Shown: positions 17,042 through 26,289, numbered from the stretch's first letter. The stretch: 64,000 bases of DNA from Deltaproteobacteria bacterium (GCA_016214985.1 JACRMM010000025.1:113501-177500), one strand, 5' to 3'. Notes: generated from the letters alone by a model not told the origin. Numbers and translations are program-made.

Positions 17042-18721
17042 ATGTCCATGCGCGTTGCCTTCGTCGCCATCGTCTGTCTGCTCTCCGGCCGCGCCGCCCC
17101 GGCCCCCGCTTCCGAGGCGGTGGACCGTGGCCGCCTGAGCCTTGCCTGGGACGCGCACGAGTCGGGCCTGTGCGAGGAGACCCTGCGGTACGCCCAGGAC
17201 ATCTCCCACGGGTCGGCGGCCGAGGCGGAGGCCCTGTGGCTGAAGGCCGACTGCCTCTCGCAGTTGGGGCGGTACCCCGAGGCCGCGGCGGTGCTCCAGG
17301 GCCTCGGAGCGGAGGCGGTGCAGGATCGCGATCGGCTCTTGGAGGATGTCTACTATGACTGGGCTGTGGAGCGCTCAAGCCGGGAGGAGTACGACCGGGC
17401 CCTGGACGTGCTCAATCACGGCCTCAAGGCGCGCTCCGGGGCCCCGGGGCTCGCGGCCCTGCGGGAGGCGACGCGGTTTCGCCGCGACCTTCACCGGGTC
17501 CTGGGTCGGCCGAGGCTGTCCGCGGGGGCGCTGCGCCTCCCGGGAGGGGAAGAGGTCGCGGTGCGGCGCCGGGGCGAGCGCCCGGCGGGAGACGGCTGGG
17601 TGCGCGTATATCCCTGGGACGGGGAAGCCTCCTGGGTGCCGGACGCGACCCTGGTCGAGTGGATGCCCTCGCTTGCACTGCACCTCTTCCACGTCCGCCG
17701 TTCGCTCTGGCTGAAGGTGCCGGCCGCAGGGCTGCGGCGCGCTCTGGAGGTCGAGGCCGGGGCGTCGACGCTTTCGGTGCGGCGAGAGGAGGGCGGTTGG
17801 TCCGTGGGGCTGGAGGGGGAACGCGAATACCTGGAGGCGGCCGAGTGGTCCTTCCGGGCGGGTGTCGAGGGGCTCGGCGTCCGCGGTGCCGCGGCGGCGG
17901 CCGTGGCCGGGGCGCGCCGCAGCCTGGAGGGCCGCGCGTCCCTGTCCCGGTGGATCGCCGTCCACGCGGGCGGGCTCCAGGTGAGGCGCGAGGGCGCCGT
18001 CGTCCGGGTGCGCGATGTGTACACGGGCCGGAGCCATGCGCTCGACCTGGCCGGGTGGGCGAAATCCTACGACCCGAGCTCCAAGGAGTGGCAGTCCTTC
18101 TGGTCCGATCTGACGGCCGAGCTGGCGCGGCCCGCCGGGCCGTTTCGGTGCTTTTGCGGTCGTGAAGCGGTCGTGCGGGAAACGCTGCTCTCGGAGGCTG
18201 ACGCCGAGCAGTCGGGCGCCTTGGTGGCGGAGAAGGGGCGCGGGTACGCGGTCGTGCTTACGGCGCTGTGCCCGCTGCACCAGCAGTATGTCACGCGCGA
18301 GCTCGTCGACGCCTGGGGCGTGACCTTGCGCTCGGTCTGGGACCGGGCCCGGGGCGATGCGCTCGCCAAACCCTGGGGGCTGACCTTCGAGCGGGGAGAA
18401 GACAACGGGACGGCGTACCTGACCCTGGAGGGGGAGGGGGTCTCGTCCCTGGCACGGCGCCCGGAGTTGCTCCTGGGCGCCTTGGAAGCGGTCGAAGGCA
18501 GCGAGGTCCGTGGTGCGTCGGTCGCCGTGGTCGCGCCCACGGCGTCCTCCTTGGTCGTCCTGCGGACCCGGGTCTCGCGGGACCGCGAGCAGGCCGCCGC
18601 CTTGCGCGCCCTGCTGCGCGGCACCCGGCGGGGCGTCGGCGGGGAGAGGCTCGGCTACCGTACCCACCTGCGGCTGCCCCAGACCGCCGCCGGCGTGTTC
18701 GAGATGCGCGCCGCCGAGTAA
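17042..18721 (+). CDS. Secreted protein of unknown function with TPR-like N-terminus
   Basis: The product has 559 residues from ATG 17042. A signal peptide covers about 1-22 (MRVAFVAIVCLLSGRAAPAPA). Residues 25-160 have helical pairs resembling tetratricopeptide repeats (ALWLKADCLSQLGRYPEAAAVL, YDRALDVLNHGLKA). The rest is mixed alpha/beta with a Cys pair (FRCFCGREAVV) and a later LCPLHQQYV segment. I do not recognise the C-terminal part. It has its own promoter, and no partner gene is evident. Confidence 0.75.
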   Translation: MSMRVAFVAIVCLLSGRAAPAPASEAVDRGRLSLAWDAHESGLCEETLRYAQDISHGSAAEAEALWLKADCLSQLGRYPEAAAVLQGLGAEAVQDRDRLLEDVYYDWAVERSSREEYDRALDVLNHGLKARSGAPGLAALREATRFRRDLHRVLGRPRLSAGALRLPGGEEVAVRRRGERPAGDGWVRVYPWDGEASWVPDATLVEWMPSLALHLFHVRRSLWLKVPAAGLRRALEVEAGASTLSVRREEGGWSVGLEGEREYLEAAEWSFRAGVEGLGVRGAAAAAVAGARRSLEGRASLSRWIAVHAGGLQVRREGAVVRVRDVYTGRSHALDLAGWAKSYDPSSKEWQSFWSDLTAELARPAGPFRCFCGREAVVRETLLSEADAEQSGALVAEKGRGYAVVLTALCPLHQQYVTRELVDAWGVTLRSVWDRARGDALAKPWGLTFERGEDNGTAYLTLEGEGVSSLARRPELLLGALEAVEGSEVRGASVAVVAPTASSLVVLRTRVSRDREQAAALRALLRGTRRGVGGERLGYRTHLRLPQTAAGVFEMRAAE

Positions 18722-18782
18722 TTGACGGCGTCCCGGAGAACGAACCGTGTCGCGTTCTGGTGAGCGGTAGCGGTCCCGCGCC

Positions 18783-19712
18783 TCACAGAAGGCCGGGTGG
18801 ACCCCTCCGGGGCAAGCGTCGGGCCCTGTCGTCCCCCAGTTGCCTCAGGCACTCGTCTCGCACCTCTCGCAGTGCCTCCTCCGAGATCCCCGTCCCCACG
18901 CTGAGAGAGTGGAGCAGATGGACCAACTGCTCCGTCGCGATGTTGCCCCGGGCCCCAGGGGCGAAGGGGCAGCCACCCAGACCCGCCAGGGAGGCGTCGA
19001 GCCGGGTCACTCCTAAGAGCAGTCCCATCAAGGCGTTCGCTCCCGCGGCGCCGAAGGTGTCGTGGAGGTGCAATCCAAGGGCCTCGGGAGGCGCGACCGC
19101 CTTCAGTTCTTCGATCAGCTCCGACACGCCCCGCGGCGAGGCGCCACCGTGGGTGTCGCACAGGGTGAGCTCTTCGAACCCCATGGCCGTCAGCCGCGAA
19201 CAGAGGTCCAACACCTGCCGGCGCGGCACGATCCCTTCCACCGGGTCGACCCAGGCCATGGAGACGGCGGCCCGACTCCTCACCCGCGCCTCGCGGAGCA
19301 GCGGGACCATCTTCTCCAGGTCGGACAGGACCTGCGCGGTGGACCGGCCCAGGTTCTCCTCGCTGTGGGTCTCGGTGGCGGAGACCACACACACGAGGTT
19401 CCGGGCGCCCGCTTCCAGTGCCTGCTCCGCGCCCGTACGATTTGGCACGAGGACCCAGAGGCGGTCGGCCACGTCCGCCAACTCGGCCAGAACGCGCGCG
19501 GCCCCCGCCATCTGAGGCACCCGGCTCGGCGACACGAAGCTGGCCGCCTCCACCTCCGGCACTCCCGCCGAGAGCACTGCGCGCACCCAGGCGGCCCGCC
19601 GCTCGGGCGTCAGCACGACCGGCTCGGCCTGGAGGCCGTCGCGCGCCGACACGTCGACCACGGTGGCCCTCCGGGGAGCCTCTTCGAAGATCTTGCGCAA
19701 GCTGCGGTTCAC
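18783..19712 (-). CDS. mvaB: Hydroxymethylglutaryl-CoA lyase
   Basis: The product has 309 residues. It cleaves HMG-CoA to acetoacetate and acetyl-CoA, the last step of leucine breakdown. The TIM-barrel start VVDVSARDGLQ, the metal ligand block LHLHDTFG and the HMGL signature GLGGCPFAPGARGN are clear. The GTG at 19712 is chosen because the promoter at 19755-19784 lies upstream of it and within the longer ATG-started frame (19790). It is divergent from a branched-chain amino acid type transporter, which fits a shared catabolic theme. Confidence 0.9.
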   Translation of the reverse strand: MNRSLRKIFEEAPRRATVVDVSARDGLQAEPVVLTPERRAAWVRAVLSAGVPEVEAASFVSPSRVPQMAGAARVLAELADVADRLWVLVPNRTGAEQALEAGARNLVCVVSATETHSEENLGRSTAQVLSDLEKMVPLLREARVRSRAAVSMAWVDPVEGIVPRRQVLDLCSRLTAMGFEELTLCDTHGGASPRGVSELIEELKAVAPPEALGLHLHDTFGAAGANALMGLLLGVTRLDASLAGLGGCPFAPGARGNIATEQLVHLLHSLSVGTGISEEALREVRDECLRQLGDDRARRLPRRGPPGLL

Positions 19713-19754
19713 GGGTCCCGGTTCCTCTGCCGTGTCCAGTGACGAGAGCCGCCG

Positions 19755-19784
19755 CTTATACCCCAGCGGTCGGCGGAGGGTCAA
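19755..19784 (-). promoter_or_regulatory. Promoter of the HMG-CoA lyase gene
   Basis: Read on the minus strand: TTGACC (19784-19779), an 18-base spacer and TATAAG (19760-19755). The predicted start is near 19748, giving a leader of about 36 bases before GTG 19712. Confidence 0.6.
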
Positions 19785-19989
19785 CGACACGACGCCCTTC
19801 GGGCCGATCCTCGATGGGCGCAGCTTGGGCGCCCCGGTGAAGGGGCGTCGACGCTGGAAACCCCGGTGCGCTGTGCGGAAACCTGTTTGACGCGGCTCGT
19901 CTCCACGGTCCGGGCCGAGACGGGCTCTGGGAACGGGTCTCTGTGGGCGGGAACGGGGAGAGAGGCGCGGTGGCCGGTCGCTAGTTCCA

Positions 19990-20005
19990 CAGTTGACGTC
20001 AACTG
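19990..20005. promoter_or_regulatory. Perfect 16-base palindrome upstream of the liv promoter
   Basis: CAGTTGACGTCAACTG is self-complementary over its whole length. It ends 11 bases before the -35 box of the liv operon promoter. The position suits an activator or a second operator. The MerR protein at 28488 is one possible ligand (inference). Confidence 0.55.
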
Positions 20006-20016
20006 CAAAAAAGCGT

Positions 20017-20046
20017 TTGACCGCCCCGAGAGAACGATGCTATACG
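20017..20046 (+). promoter_or_regulatory. Sigma70-type promoter of the liv/ligase operon
   Basis: TTGACC (20017-20022), an 18-base spacer and TATACG (20041-20046). The start site would fall near 20053, inside the palindrome at 20049-20068. Confidence 0.65.
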
Positions 20047-20048
20047 GT

Positions 20049-20068
20049 AACCTACCGATGGGTAGGTT
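20049..20068. promoter_or_regulatory. Operator-like inverted repeat overlapping the liv transcription start
   Basis: Arms AACCTACC (20049-20056) and GGTAGGTT (20061-20068) are exact complements around GATG. The size and position just after the -10 box resemble a TetR-family repressor operator. No tetR gene is in the window, so the ligand is unknown. Confidence 0.6.
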
Positions 20069-20093
20069 CGTCGAGGAGCGCAGGAGGGCGCCG

Positions 20094-20885
20094 ATGGAGA
20101 GTCAGTTCCAGCTCAAGGTGGAGGAGGTGACCCTGAGCTTCGGAGGGGTGACGGCGCTCTCGGGCGTGAGCTTCGAGGTGGGCCGCGGCGAGATCTTCTC
20201 GATCATCGGTCCCAACGGGGCGGGCAAGACGAGCATGCTCAACTGCATCAGCGGTCGGTACCATCCGCAGCGGGGCACCGTCCTCTTCGAGGCCCACGAC
20301 GTCACCGACCGGGCGCCCGCCGCCCGCGCCCGCCTGGGCATTGCCCGCACGTTCCAGAACATCGCGCTGTTCAAGGGCATGACGGTCCTCGACAACCTCC
20401 TCATCGGCCGCCACATCCATCTGAAGAGCGGGGTCCTCCGCGGAGGGCTCTACCTCGGTCCCTGCCAGAAGGAGGAGATCGAGCACCGGCGTTTCGTGGA
20501 GGACATCGTCGACTTCCTGGAGATCGAGCACATCCGCAAACGGACCGTGGGGACCCTGGCGTACGGCCTCCAGAAGAGGGTGGAGCTGGCCCGGGCCCTG
20601 GCGCTGGACCCGAAGCTCATCCTCCTGGACGAACCCATGGCGGGCATGAACCTCGAGGAGACCGAGGACATGGTCCGCTTCATCCTCGATATCAACCAGG
20701 AGAGGGGGATCACGGTGATCCTCGTGGAGCACGACATGGGCGTAGTGATGGATATTTCGGACCGCCTCGTGGTGTTGAACTTCGGAGAAAAGATCGGGGA
20801 GGGGACGCCGGAGGAGGCACAGAAGAACCCGGAGGTGATCCGGGCCTACCTCGGCGGCGAAGAGTCCGTCTTCCTGGGCCGGTAG
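20094..20885 (+). CDS. livG: Branched-chain amino acid-type ABC transporter ATPase LivG
   Basis: The product has 263 residues from ATG 20094, which follows AGGAGGG. Walker A is GPNGAGKT, the Q-loop region RTFQNIALF, the signature is the LivG variant LAYGLQKRVELARAL, and Walker B is LILLDEP. It powers high-affinity uptake with LivF, LivH, LivM and LivK encoded downstream. An upstream in-frame ATG (20037) lies before the predicted start of transcription and is unlikely. The substrate may be an amino acid or an aromatic/organic acid, given the ligases in the operon. Confidence 0.9.
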   Translation: MESQFQLKVEEVTLSFGGVTALSGVSFEVGRGEIFSIIGPNGAGKTSMLNCISGRYHPQRGTVLFEAHDVTDRAPAARARLGIARTFQNIALFKGMTVLDNLLIGRHIHLKSGVLRGGLYLGPCQKEEIEHRRFVEDIVDFLEIEHIRKRTVGTLAYGLQKRVELARALALDPKLILLDEPMAGMNLEETEDMVRFILDINQERGITVILVEHDMGVVMDISDRLVVLNFGEKIGEGTPEEAQKNPEVIRAYLGGEESVFLGR

Positions 20886-20897
20886 GAGGGAAGGGAC

Positions 20898-22814
20898 ATG
20901 GTTGAGTTTGCTCACGACACCTTCCCCAAGCTCCTCCGCCACAATGCTCAGCAGTACGGGGCCGGAAAGGTCGCGCTCCGAGAGAAGGAGTTCGGCATCT
21001 GGCAGCCATTCACCTGGAAGGACTACGGCGACCGCGTCAAGCACTTCTGTCTCGGGCTCGTTTCACTGGGGCTCAAGAAGGCCGACACGATCGCGATCAT
21101 CGGAGACAACCGCCCGGAGTGGCTCTTCGCAGAGCTCGCCGCCCAGAGCGCCGGAGCGATCGGGATCGGGATCTACCAGGACGCCATCTTGAAGGAGGTC
21201 TCCTACATCATCAACCTCGCCGAGTCGAAGTTCATCGTGGCCGAAGACCAGGAGCAGGTGGACAAGATCCTGGACATGGGCGACGAGCTGACCACGGTGC
21301 GGCACATCGTCTACACCGACCCGCGGGGCATGCGAAAGTACGAGGACAGCCGGCTCATCTACTTCCCCGACGTGGAGGAGCGGGGCCGGGAGTACGAAAA
21401 GGCGAACCCGGGCGCCTATGATCGCTTCGTGGATGCCACGCGGTGCGACGACCCGGCTCAAATCTGCACCACCTCGGGCACGACAGGCAATCCGAAGCTC
21501 GCGGTGCTCTCCCACCGCAACATGCTCTCCATGGCCGCGAACCTGGGCTCGGTCGATCCCAAACGCCAGACCGACGAGTTCGTGAGCTTCCTGCCCCTGC
21601 CCTGGATCGGCGAGCAGATGATGTGCGTGGCGAGCGGGCTCCTGTTCGGGTTCACCGTGAACTTCCCCGAGGAGCCCGAGACGGCCACCGAGAACCTCCG
21701 CGAGATCGGGCCGCACGTGCTGTTCAGCCCGCCGCGGGTCTGGGAGAACCTGGCCGCCACGGTGCAGGTGAAGATCCTCGACGCCTCGGCCCTGAAGCGC
21801 TTCCTGTACCATCTCTGCCTGCCCATCGGGTATGAGTGGGCGGACCTGAAGTTCCGAAAGAAAGCGCCCTCCCTGTTCGAGAAGCTGCGCTACGGGCTGG
21901 CGTATCTCGTGGTGTTCCGGGCGCTCAAGGACCGACTCGGCTTCACCCACGTCCGGTCCGCCTCCACGGGAGGTGCGGCCCTGGGCCCGGACACGTTCCG
22001 GTTCTTCCACGCCCTGGGAGTGGACCTCAAGCAGATCTATGGCCAGACCGAGATCTCGGGGATCTCCTGCATCCACCGGCACGGGGACGTGAACTTCGAC
22101 TCGGTCGGGAAGCCTATCCCCGAAACCGAGGTGAAGATCGTCCATCCGGACCCCAAGGGTGTCGGCGAAGTGGTGTCGCGCAGCCCGGCACTCTTTCTTG
22201 GGTATTACAAGAACGAGGAGGCGACCCGCGACACGATCCACGACGGCTGGCTCTACTCCGGCGACGCGGGGTACTTCAACGAGGAGGGGCACCTCGTCAT
22301 CATCGACCGCATGAAGGACATCATGACCCTTCAGAGCGGCGAGCGCTTCAGCCCCCAGTTCATCGAGAACAAGCTCAAGTTCAGCCCCTATATCAAGGAA
22401 GCCGTCTGCATCGGCCAGGGGCGCGATTTCGTGATCTCGCTCATTTGCATCGACTACGGCATCGTCGGCAAGTGGGCGGAGGACAATCGGATCAACTACA
22501 CCACCTACACTGACCTGGCCGCCAAGCCCGAAGTGTATGCCTTCATCGAGAAGGAGGTCCGGAAGGTCAACCAGACGCTTGTGGAGTCACAGCGAGTCAA
22601 GAAGTTCGCCCTGCTCTACAAGGAGCTGGATGCGGACGATGACGAGCTCACCCGGACCCGAAAGGTTCGCCGGGGCTTTGTGGACCAGAAGTACACAGAG
22701 ATCATCGAGGGGATCTACAAGGGGCAGACGGAGATCAAGATCGACGCGGTGATCAAGTATCAGGACGGCAAGACCTCGCAGCTGAAGACCACGGTGCAGG
22801 TGAAGGCACTGTAG
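20898..22814 (+). CDS. AMP-forming acyl-CoA synthetase (long-chain type)
   Basis: The product has 638 residues. The adenylate-forming P-loop is TTSGTTGNPK, and the hinge/ATP region includes YGQTEISG and YSGDAGYFNEEGHLVIIDRMKD. Length and order match FadD15/ACSL-type ligases. It activates a carboxylic acid to its CoA thioester using ATP. It lies between livG and livH, 12 bases after livG with GGAGGGAAGG as ribosome site. It probably activates the imported substrate, which is inference. Confidence 0.88.
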   Translation: MVEFAHDTFPKLLRHNAQQYGAGKVALREKEFGIWQPFTWKDYGDRVKHFCLGLVSLGLKKADTIAIIGDNRPEWLFAELAAQSAGAIGIGIYQDAILKEVSYIINLAESKFIVAEDQEQVDKILDMGDELTTVRHIVYTDPRGMRKYEDSRLIYFPDVEERGREYEKANPGAYDRFVDATRCDDPAQICTTSGTTGNPKLAVLSHRNMLSMAANLGSVDPKRQTDEFVSFLPLPWIGEQMMCVASGLLFGFTVNFPEEPETATENLREIGPHVLFSPPRVWENLAATVQVKILDASALKRFLYHLCLPIGYEWADLKFRKKAPSLFEKLRYGLAYLVVFRALKDRLGFTHVRSASTGGAALGPDTFRFFHALGVDLKQIYGQTEISGISCIHRHGDVNFDSVGKPIPETEVKIVHPDPKGVGEVVSRSPALFLGYYKNEEATRDTIHDGWLYSGDAGYFNEEGHLVIIDRMKDIMTLQSGERFSPQFIENKLKFSPYIKEAVCIGQGRDFVISLICIDYGIVGKWAEDNRINYTTYTDLAAKPEVYAFIEKEVRKVNQTLVESQRVKKFALLYKELDADDDELTRTRKVRRGFVDQKYTEIIEGIYKGQTEIKIDAVIKYQDGKTSQLKTTVQVKAL

Positions 22815-22866
22815 GGCGGGGCTTGCCCCGCCACACGAGCATGACGGCGGGGCAAGCCCCGCCCTA
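22812..22866. repeat. GC-rich inverted repeat element, copy 1
   Basis: A 21-base arm (22812-22832) beginning with the ligase stop codon TAG is repeated inverted at 22846-22866. The core is GGCGGGGCTTGCCCCGCC, itself nearly palindromic. A second copy follows livH at 23774. It could form an mRNA hairpin stabilising upstream message, or be a REP-like mobile repeat. Confidence 0.8.
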
Positions 22867-22885
22867 CGACGGATCAGGAGACATC

Positions 22886-23776
22886 ATGGAATTCTATCTC
22901 CAATTGATGATCAGCGGGCTCGTCCTCGGGTCGATCTACGCTCTCGTAGCCCTCGGCTTCGCCATCATCTACAAGTCCACGAGCGTCGTGAACTTTGCCC
23001 AAGGCGAGTTTCTGATGTTTGGGGCCTACTTCTGCTTCTCCATGGTCGTGCAATTCAAGGTGCCCTGGTTCTGGGCCTTCGTCCTGACGCTCGGTTTCTC
23101 GATCCTCCTCGCTCTGCTGGTGGAGCGGCTCATCCTCCGGCCGATGATCGGCGAGCCGGTCATCTCCATCATCATGGTCACCATCGGCCTCTCCTCGGTG
23201 CTGCGAAGTATCGTCATGGCGATCTGGGGGACGGAGATCCGGGTGTACGACCCGCCGCTCTTCCCGGACACCGCGGTGACCCTCGCGGGGATCCCGATCA
23301 GTCAGGTCTACCTGTGGAGCTTCGGGCTGTCTCTGGCACTCCTCCTGCTGTTCGGGCTCTTCTTCAAGTACTCCAAGGCAGGCGTCGCCATGCGTGCCAC
23401 GGCGTTCTCAAACCAGGTGGCTCTGTCCATGGGCATCGGCGTGAAGAACATCTTCGCCCTGGCCTGGTGCATTGCCTCGGTCGTGTCGGCGGTTGGAGGG
23501 ATCCTCATCGGAAGCATCAACGGCATCAACAGCGGGCTGGCCCACTTCGGGCTCAAGGTCTTCCCTGCGGTGATCCTGGGCGGGCTGGACTCGATCATCG
23601 GCGCCGCCGTGGGCGGCATCATCGTGGGCCTCTTGGAGAACCTCTCCGATGGGGTTCTCAAGTCCATGTTCGGGCTCCAGGGCATCAAAGAGGTGGCGCC
23701 GTTCATCTTCTTGGTGCTCATCCTGATGGTCAAGCCGTATGGGTTGTTCGGCACGAAGGAGATCGAGCGCGTGTAG
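22886..23776 (+). CDS. livH: Branched-chain amino acid-type ABC permease LivH
   Basis: The product has 296 residues from ATG 22886 with CAGGAG upstream. It is a polytopic inner-membrane permease. The N-terminal GLVLGSIYALVALGFAIIYK and VVNFAQGEF are the family hallmark. The cytoplasmic EAA-like loop and the C-terminal MVKPYGLFGTKE are present. It pairs with LivM to form the channel. Confidence 0.92.
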   Translation: MEFYLQLMISGLVLGSIYALVALGFAIIYKSTSVVNFAQGEFLMFGAYFCFSMVVQFKVPWFWAFVLTLGFSILLALLVERLILRPMIGEPVISIIMVTIGLSSVLRSIVMAIWGTEIRVYDPPLFPDTAVTLAGIPISQVYLWSFGLSLALLLLFGLFFKYSKAGVAMRATAFSNQVALSMGIGVKNIFALAWCIASVVSAVGGILIGSINGINSGLAHFGLKVFPAVILGGLDSIIGAAVGGIIVGLLENLSDGVLKSMFGLQGIKEVAPFIFLVLILMVKPYGLFGTKEIERV

Positions 23777-23828
23777 GGCGGGGCTCGCCCCGCCGCACTG
23801 AGGAGAAGGCGGGGCAAGCCCCGCCCTA
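23774..23828. repeat. GC-rich inverted repeat element, copy 2
   Basis: The left arm 23774-23794 starts at the livH stop codon. The right arm is 23808-23828. The arms match copy 1 except for one base in the left-arm core (ctc instead of ctt). The two copies flank livH exactly, both beginning in a stop codon. Confidence 0.8.
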
Positions 23829-23855
23829 CCAAGAGACAGCGGACCGGAGGTCCCA

Positions 23856-24908
23856 ATGAGCGTTGCCCACTGCGGGGATTTCAGACAGACGTACAAGGAC
23901 GACATGAAGGTGCTTCCGACCCGGTTCGTACAGGTCTGGGTGGCGGCCTTTCTCGTCTTGCTCTACGTCTTCCCCTTGCTGGCGTCGAACTACCTCATCA
24001 GCATGGCGACGACGATCGGGATCGCGGTCATCGGCGCCCTGGGGATCAACATCGTCACCGGGTTCACGGGGCAGATCTCCCTGGGGCAGGGCGCGTTCCT
24101 GGGCGTCGGCGCCTTCGCGTGCTCCTACTACATGCGCGAGTTCCACATGCCCTTCTGGATCGCGATGCCGGCCGCGGGCCTGACCACCGCGGCGGTGGGC
24201 ATGGTGTTCGGGTTGCCCAGCGCCCGCCTCAAAGGGCTCTACCTGGCGATCGCGACCCTTGCGGCCCAGTTCATCCTCGAGTACCTGTTCATGCACATGG
24301 ACTTCTTCACGGGCGGCAGCAACGGGATCTCGTCGCCGGCGCCGGAGTTCAGGGGATTCACCTTTGAGAGCGACCGCTCCAAGTACTACCTGACGATCTC
24401 GGTGGCCGTGATCGCGGTGTTGTTCGCGGTGAACCTGCTCCGGTCGCGAGATGGCCGTGCCTTCGTCGCGGTGCGGGACCACTACCTTTCAGCCGAGATC
24501 ATGGGGGTGCACCTCTTCAAGTACCGGCTCCTGTCCTTTTCCGTCAGTGCCTTCTACGCGGGCATTGCGGGAAGCCTGTGGGGGATCTACACCGGGTACA
24601 TCACGGCCGAGCACTTCACGATTCACGAGTCCATCAACTACCTCGCGATGATCATCATCGGCGGGTTGGGCAGCGTGCTCGGCGCGATCTACGGCGCGAT
24701 CTTCATGACCCTCCTGCCGCAGTTGCTCACCGTCGGGACGGGGGCCATGGCCAACATCTTCCCGAAGATCGGCTTCCTCATCATGAGCTTCAAGGATGGG
24801 ATCTTCGGCTTGATCGTGATCCTGTTTCTGATCTTCGAGCCAGACGGCCTGGCCCACCGCTGGCGGCTGATCAAGGCGTACTGGAAACTCTACCCCTTCA
24901 GCTATTGA
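23856..24908 (+). CDS. livM: Branched-chain amino acid-type ABC permease LivM
   Basis: The product has 350 residues and about ten hydrophobic helices. The diagnostic GFTGQISLGQGAFLGVGAF lies near residue 70, and the C-terminal GLIVILFLIFEPDGLAHRW is typical. The N-terminus before the first helix is about 20 residues longer than minimal, and a later ATG (MKVLPTRF) is an alternative start. GGAGGT precedes the annotated ATG. Confidence 0.92.
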   Translation: MSVAHCGDFRQTYKDDMKVLPTRFVQVWVAAFLVLLYVFPLLASNYLISMATTIGIAVIGALGINIVTGFTGQISLGQGAFLGVGAFACSYYMREFHMPFWIAMPAAGLTTAAVGMVFGLPSARLKGLYLAIATLAAQFILEYLFMHMDFFTGGSNGISSPAPEFRGFTFESDRSKYYLTISVAVIAVLFAVNLLRSRDGRAFVAVRDHYLSAEIMGVHLFKYRLLSFSVSAFYAGIAGSLWGIYTGYITAEHFTIHESINYLAMIIIGGLGSVLGAIYGAIFMTLLPQLLTVGTGAMANIFPKIGFLIMSFKDGIFGLIVILFLIFEPDGLAHRWRLIKAYWKLYPFSY

Positions 24909-25022
24909 CGAAGAGAAAGGAGGGATTGGCGGGAACGCGAACGGGTCATTGGAAGGGAGGCGCTCAGGTTTCACAGGCTGATCGGAGAACGGGTCGGACA
25001 ACAACGTATAGAGGAGGTCACC

Positions 25023-26189
25023 ATGAAGCGCTTTTCGACACTGCTGGGGATCGCCGCCGCCGCGGTCCTGACCACCGCGGTCCACGCCGAGGAGATCGTC
25101 ATCGGCAACCTGGCCGACATCACGGGGGGCACCGCTGACGTGGGCAAGCCCTACGCCGAAGGGGTCAAGGCCTACACGGATTACATCAACGGGAAGGGCG
25201 GGATCAACGGCAAGAAGATCAAGCTTCTGCAGTTCGACTACGCCTACAAGATTCCGGAGGCCCTGAACCTCTACAAGAAGTTCAAGGATCAGGACAAGGT
25301 GCTCGCGATCCAGGGCTGGGGAAGCGGCGACACGGAGGCCCTGAAGGAGCAGGTGGCCAAGGACGAGATTCCGTACTGGTCGGCATCGTACTCGGCCCAC
25401 CTGACCGATCCGACGAAGGCGCCCTACAACTTCTTCTGCGCCCCGGACTACTCGACGGCCGCACGGGCGGGCCTCAAGTACCTCAAGGACAACTGGAAGG
25501 AGAAGCGAAAGCCCAAGGTCGCCTTCATCTACCCCGACAACGGGTACGGCAAAGCGCCGATTCCGGGGGCGAAGAAGTACGCGGAGGAGCTCGGGTTCGA
25601 CATTGTGGGCGAGGAGAACGTGGACCTCAAGGCCATCGAAGCGACGACCCAGTTGCTGAACCTCAAGAAGGCCGACCCGGACTTCGCGTGGATCGGCGGC
25701 ACCAAGGTGTCCACGGCTGTGATCCTGAAGGACGCGAAGAAGCTCGGCCTCAAGACGAAGTTCTTCGGCAACATCTGGAGCGCCGACGAGGGGACGCCGA
25801 AGCTCGCCGGCGGAGCCGAGGAGGGCTACCTCTCGATGCAGGGCGCGGACCTCTACGGAGACCCGGGGCCCGGCATGAAGGTCATCATGGAGGTCACCAA
25901 GAATCAGCCCGTGCCGACCCATTGGATCCGCGGCTGGGTCTCCATGATGGTCATGAGCGAGGTTCTGAAGATCGCCGACAAGAACAAGGAGCTGACCGGG
26001 CCCGGCGTCAAAAAGGCCGCCGAGACCCTCAAGAACTTCGACACCATGGGGCTCACGGCGCCCATCACGTACACGGCCACGGACCACCGGCCGAACATGA
26101 CGGTGAACATCTACGAATTCCAGGGCGGGAAGATGGTCAAGAAGGCGGCGACCGAGCTCCCGCGCAAGGCGGAGTGGCTGGGACTCTAA
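25023..26189 (+). CDS. livK: Periplasmic substrate-binding protein of the liv-type ABC transporter
   Basis: The product has 388 residues. A signal peptide covers 1-22 (LLGIAAAAVLTTAVHA, cleaved before EEIVIG). The LivK/Leu-binding fold shows GKPYAEGVKAYTDYINGKGG near the start. Length matches the group of binding proteins linked to aromatic or aliphatic acid uptake, so the ligand need not be an amino acid. A strong GAGGAGGT site precedes it. A hairpin with T-tract after the gene may limit read-through, favouring high LivK dosage. Confidence 0.9.
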   Translation: MKRFSTLLGIAAAAVLTTAVHAEEIVIGNLADITGGTADVGKPYAEGVKAYTDYINGKGGINGKKIKLLQFDYAYKIPEALNLYKKFKDQDKVLAIQGWGSGDTEALKEQVAKDEIPYWSASYSAHLTDPTKAPYNFFCAPDYSTAARAGLKYLKDNWKEKRKPKVAFIYPDNGYGKAPIPGAKKYAEELGFDIVGEENVDLKAIEATTQLLNLKKADPDFAWIGGTKVSTAVILKDAKKLGLKTKFFGNIWSADEGTPKLAGGAEEGYLSMQGADLYGDPGPGMKVIMEVTKNQPVPTHWIRGWVSMMVMSEVLKIADKNKELTGPGVKKAAETLKNFDTMGLTAPITYTATDHRPNMTVNIYEFQGGKMVKKAATELPRKAEWLGL

Positions 26190-26204
26190 AGGTCTCCCGG
26201 AACC

Positions 26205-26230
26205 GGGGGAGGGAGGCCCCTCCCCCTTTT
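26205..26230 (+). terminator. Intrinsic terminator/attenuator after livK
   Basis: Stem GGGGGAGG (26205-26212) pairs with CCTCCCCC (26219-26226) around a six-base loop, followed by TTTT. It lies inside the operon, so it is likely partial. Confidence 0.6.
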
Positions 26231-26289
26231 CCCTCTGCGGGCCGGAACGCCGGCCCCCGGAGGGAAGAGGACCCACACAGGAGGGTGGC

